A stretch of 64,000 nucleotides of DNA from an uncultured Muribaculaceae bacterium (GTDB lineage: Bacteria > Bacteroidota > Bacteroidia > Bacteroidales > Muribaculaceae). A model generated the notes under the pieces. It made no database searches and had not been told where the DNA came from. It saw nothing but the letters and a program-made list of their open reading frames with translations. Made by a program: the position numbers and the translations under genes. Positions 61,330 through 64,000 of the stretch are shown here, piece after piece. Position 1 is the first letter of the stretch. Every line of letters begins with the position of its first letter. The DNA is taken from assembly GCA_944321705.1 (NCBI GenBank), contig CALUMG010000006.1:124001-188000 (forward strand). Direction: 5' to 3'.

Positions 61330-63768
61330 CTACAAACCCATTCTGTCCATCATGTCATCTATCGAGCCTCCATTCTCCTTAAATGAATCATAATCATCGC
61401 CTCCTAAAGCATAATAAGTATCACGCTCATAATCATAGTCATCTTCTATTCCTGTAGGTTCATAATCATCGCATTCATCTTCTTCATCTTCTTGATAAAA
61501 GGGACTATTGACAATTTTGTTTTCACTAAATGAAAAGACATATTCTTCTGTCGTATAGTCTTGTGAATACATATTAAAATACAACAAGACTGCGTATTTA
61601 TCATTACAAGTGTCGATTTCATTTTTATCTAAAGAATTACCCTCAGAGTCTACAACATCATATTCTCTGCTTTTGCCTTGATAATCAAAAAGTTCCAACT
61701 TGGTACCTTTATCGTTAGAAAAAGCCAAAACATCGCCCGAAAGAAATCCTCTAAATGATAAATCTTCTTTTTGGCATATAAGGGAACTCTCATTTTCGGA
61801 AGTGTAGACTCTTCCATCCAACAATATTACCGTTCGAAGAGTATTATAATGAAATTGAGGATTAAATGTATGGCAATCGACAACATCAACATTTTTGTAT
61901 TTTACCTCAGATTTACATTCATATCCTAGATTCCCATAAACACCCTTCATCATTCCAATTTGTACGGAAAACCATATTGGTTTGATTGGTGGACAGTTTG
62001 CACTTGATGCAAATACTGTTTGTTTAGGATAAGCACGTATTACTTCAACCTTATCATATAAACATTCGTTATTGATTAACTCTCCATGGCAAATTAACCC
62101 ATATTTTCCATTCTTTTCTACTATGATTGATTCTTCACTTACAAATGTTTCTTTAAAATTCAATTTAATCGATGCTTGGTTTATAGATGTAAAATTTCCC
62201 AACATCATGAGATTATTATAAGTATATAATATATCTGTAGTTCCATCTATTTTTTTCATTAATAGATAATACCCTAATATATCTATAGAACTATACATAC
62301 AAGGGACTAATATTTTATCGTTAACAAATAGTCCTTTATGTCCGATATGGTCTTCAATCAATATTAAATCTTGCTTTTTTATCCGCAATCTTTCGATATT
62401 TTTATAGAAGCAAGGCAAAATATATGCAGAGTCATTGAAGAGCCCCCAATATTCGGCTGAAGTATTCGGACTACTGATGCATTCTAAGCATACTTTAATA
62501 TATATTTGGTATTGTCCTTTTTCTCTATAATGTTTAGAACTTGGCTCCTCTAAGACTAAGAAATCAATTTTACTAAAACTTGGTGGAACAGCAACATTTA
62601 GGGTTTCAGTATTTATAGCTCCATACCGGACATAATTATTTCTAATCGGTGATTTTATATGTTGAACAGACATTTTTTGTTCAAAAATAGCGTAATCAGT
62701 AATAGCAGCTCTTTTCTTCTGATAGTCATAATCTTTACTGGTCTGAGATACCAATTTCCCTGTTTTGTCGTAAATCATAATGCGATAGTAGTCCTCAAGC
62801 AAGATCAGAGAGTTGGCAAAACGATCTATTGATTGATTATGATACCAACCTAATCTCTCTTGATTGGCTAATACAAATTCATAATTACTACCATCGTATT
62901 CGACAATAATCGTGAACCCTTTGTAACTTGAATTGATATTCTTGTGGTGTAATATGATGGTGTCATCATCTGTAAGGATCTGGATATCTTTTTCCCAATT
63001 AACTTTGCTCAAGTCAGAATGGATTAAGAATGATTTTTTCTTACAATTATAATCGTATGATACATCGTAGCTTATAATATTGAGTCTGTTTTGTTTGTCT
63101 TCACTAAAATAGATAACATTCATGCGGCAGTATGACAAATATGGACCTGTTGTTTCCCAAAGAACAATATATTTGCAATTAAACGTCTGAACTTGAATAA
63201 AATCTCTTGATAAGATTTTGTATTTCCATTTTTCTTTATCATATTCATAACGATTGGCTTCGTCATCTGGTATACTGAAAATATTAATTGTATAAATGTG
63301 ATATACATTATTTCCGCTACAAAAAAAATAAAAATCACCTATTGTTCCTATATATTGGCAATCGGTAAGTTCGTTATTAGCAATCAGATGTCCGAATTTG
63401 TTATTACTCGAAGTCAACAGGTTCGATGACGTTATAATATCTTTTATCCCAAGAATAACCGAATCATCTGTTAATCGATAGAATGTTCCTAATTCTTTAT
63501 CGTCAGAAGTGAAAATCACCCTATTATCCTTATTTATAACATATATTTTACCCTCCTTACACTCTTCTTTTTCATTTACCATAACATACGACCGACTCGT
63601 CCCATTGTTAAAGCACAGAACAAATACCTCTGGTAAATTTAAATCTTTTCTGTCTATGCTTTGACCATTAATGGCGAAAAAATGAATCATGCCATCACTA
63701 ATCATAGCCATACAAGATTTATCATCTGTGATATGAAAAGGAGCAATTGTAAAATCTGTCTGGTTCAT
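61330..63768 (-). CDS. WG-repeat-like protein (812 aa) of unknown function
   Basis: This long gene is clearly more A+T-rich than the rest of the window (two sampled lines gave about 20% and 37% G+C). The product has no signal peptide or membrane segment. It is rich in beta-strand-like, Tyr/Ile/Asn-rich sequence. Near residues 437-460, 473-495 and 550-575 there are degenerate WG-repeat units (YWGLFNDSAYILPCFY; GLFVNDKILVPCMY; YGLICHGELINNECLYDKVE). The C-terminal ~60 residues are very acidic and end with GGDDYDSF...DDMMDRMGL, a tail that from memory recurs at the end of unrelated Bacteroidota hypothetical proteins. TATATTTG (complement of 63792-63799) is its likely -7 element. It ends 13 bases before the 5S gene. 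Horizontal origin is inferred from composition. Confidence 0.75.
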   Translation of the reverse strand: MNQTDFTIAPFHITDDKSCMAMISDGMIHFFAINGQSIDRKDLNLPEVFVLCFNNGTSRSYVMVNEKEECKEGKIYVINKDNRVIFTSDDKELGTFYRLTDDSVILGIKDIITSSNLLTSSNNKFGHLIANNELTDCQYIGTIGDFYFFCSGNNVYHIYTINIFSIPDDEANRYEYDKEKWKYKILSRDFIQVQTFNCKYIVLWETTGPYLSYCRMNVIYFSEDKQNRLNIISYDVSYDYNCKKKSFLIHSDLSKVNWEKDIQILTDDDTIILHHKNINSSYKGFTIIVEYDGSNYEFVLANQERLGWYHNQSIDRFANSLILLEDYYRIMIYDKTGKLVSQTSKDYDYQKKRAAITDYAIFEQKMSVQHIKSPIRNNYVRYGAINTETLNVAVPPSFSKIDFLVLEEPSSKHYREKGQYQIYIKVCLECISSPNTSAEYWGLFNDSAYILPCFYKNIERLRIKKQDLILIEDHIGHKGLFVNDKILVPCMYSSIDILGYYLLMKKIDGTTDILYTYNNLMMLGNFTSINQASIKLNFKETFVSEESIIVEKNGKYGLICHGELINNECLYDKVEVIRAYPKQTVFASSANCPPIKPIWFSVQIGMMKGVYGNLGYECKSEVKYKNVDVVDCHTFNPQFHYNTLRTVILLDGRVYTSENESSLICQKEDLSFRGFLSGDVLAFSNDKGTKLELFDYQGKSREYDVVDSEGNSLDKNEIDTCNDKYAVLLYFNMYSQDYTTEEYVFSFSENKIVNSPFYQEDEEDECDDYEPTGIEDDYDYERDTYYALGGDDYDSFKENGGSIDDMMDRMGL

Positions 63769-63791
63769 AATTTATATGAGTTTATTTAGTG

Positions 63792-63799
63792 CAAATATA
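63792..63799 (-). promoter_or_regulatory. -7 box of the WG-repeat gene
   Basis: TATATTTG on the minus strand, about 24 bases before the ATG, matches TAnnTTTG. The -33 region is A+T-rich with no clear TTG at 19-21 bases. Confidence 0.45.
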
Positions 63800-63832
63800 A
63801 TATATATATTTGAGAATCAGTAATCAACGAAA

Positions 63833-64000
63833 TGTCATTCAAAAAATTAGCATCAAGTCTCAACAAAAATGGCTGGAACGACCAATCGCCTTAACGTCGA
63901 TTATTGAAAAAACTATTTTTTCATAAACACCTTGATACATTCTATGTATTTAAGCCATTTTTCTGCTTTGTTGTGGTAATTTCTAAACTATTTCTCCATT
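63833..64000. other. Right-end stretch without a recognisable gene
   Basis: About 170 bases with frequent stops in all frames and no structure recognised. It may be the upstream region or end of a gene outside the window. Confidence 0.4.

Noticed and set aside
63914-64000. A partial minus-strand gene at the right edge
   Set aside because: All three minus-strand frames contain stops within about 25 codons, and no coding pattern persists.

Overview
The window looks like chromosome of a Bacteroidales bacterium. Supporting signs are the Bacteroidota promoter type (a TTTG/TTG element about 20 bases before TAnnTTTG) in front of many genes, the lack of obvious Shine-Dalgarno sites, a C-terminal type IX secretion (T9SS) sorting domain on a giant secreted protein, a bacteroidal BY-kinase with a Tyr-Gly tail, and several families typical of the phylum (DUF4286, DUF3843, DUF5715, DUF4105/Lnb). 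Muribaculaceae is my impression at family level, not something the sequence proves. No CRISPR array, tRNA, insertion sequence or prophage was recognised.

Layout. 1-3.0 kb: the tail of an unknown gene, a stand-alone AAA/STAND-like ATPase, and two envelope proteins of unknown role. 3.1-7.4 kb: polysaccharide co-polymerase/tyrosine kinase followed by UDP-glucose 6-dehydrogenase. 7.4-16.8 kb: housekeeping and transport genes (rpiB, an EamA permease, a ModF-like double ABC ATPase, hsp20, truA, speA, class II aldolase, DUF4286, ruvC). 16.9-24.9 kb: envelope genes (a giant AsmA-like protein, a DUF5715 M15-like lipoprotein, a SIMPL protein, an iron-sulfur flavoprotein candidate, lpxB, a low-molecular-weight phosphatase). 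24.9-27.4 kb: a GH20 hexosaminidase. 27.6-36.3 kb: a four-gene MacB-type efflux operon (TolC, HlyD, permease, ATPase) facing away from a sigma-54 response regulator and its histidine kinase. 36.3-39.5 kb: a BtuFCD/FecBCD-type importer. 39.6-47.2 kb: DUF3843, Lnb-like protein, a degenerate alkaline phosphatase and SecA. 47.6-60.2 kb: the T9SS protein, pnp, an AraC regulator, a MATE pump and an M16 lipoprotein protease. 60.2-64 kb: an A+T-rich accessory-looking stretch with a small gene, an 11-bp-stem hairpin, an orphan 5S rRNA and a WG-repeat protein gene.

How the parts work together. Much of the window serves the cell envelope: lipid A (LpxB), export (SecA), lipoprotein handling (Lnb-like), surface polysaccharide (BY-kinase plus its likely substrate Ugd), peptidoglycan-related factors (DUF5715, GH20), and efflux under a two-component sigma-54 system. 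A sigma-54-like site lies in front of the efflux operon next to the regulator gene, which suggests a local envelope-stress circuit. The most unusual items are the 5S rRNA gene without 16S/23S, whose helix II is A-U-rich but fully complementary and which starts about 13 bases after a foreign-looking WG-repeat gene, and the alkaline-phosphatase homologue lacking several catalytic residues that sits between Lnb and SecA.
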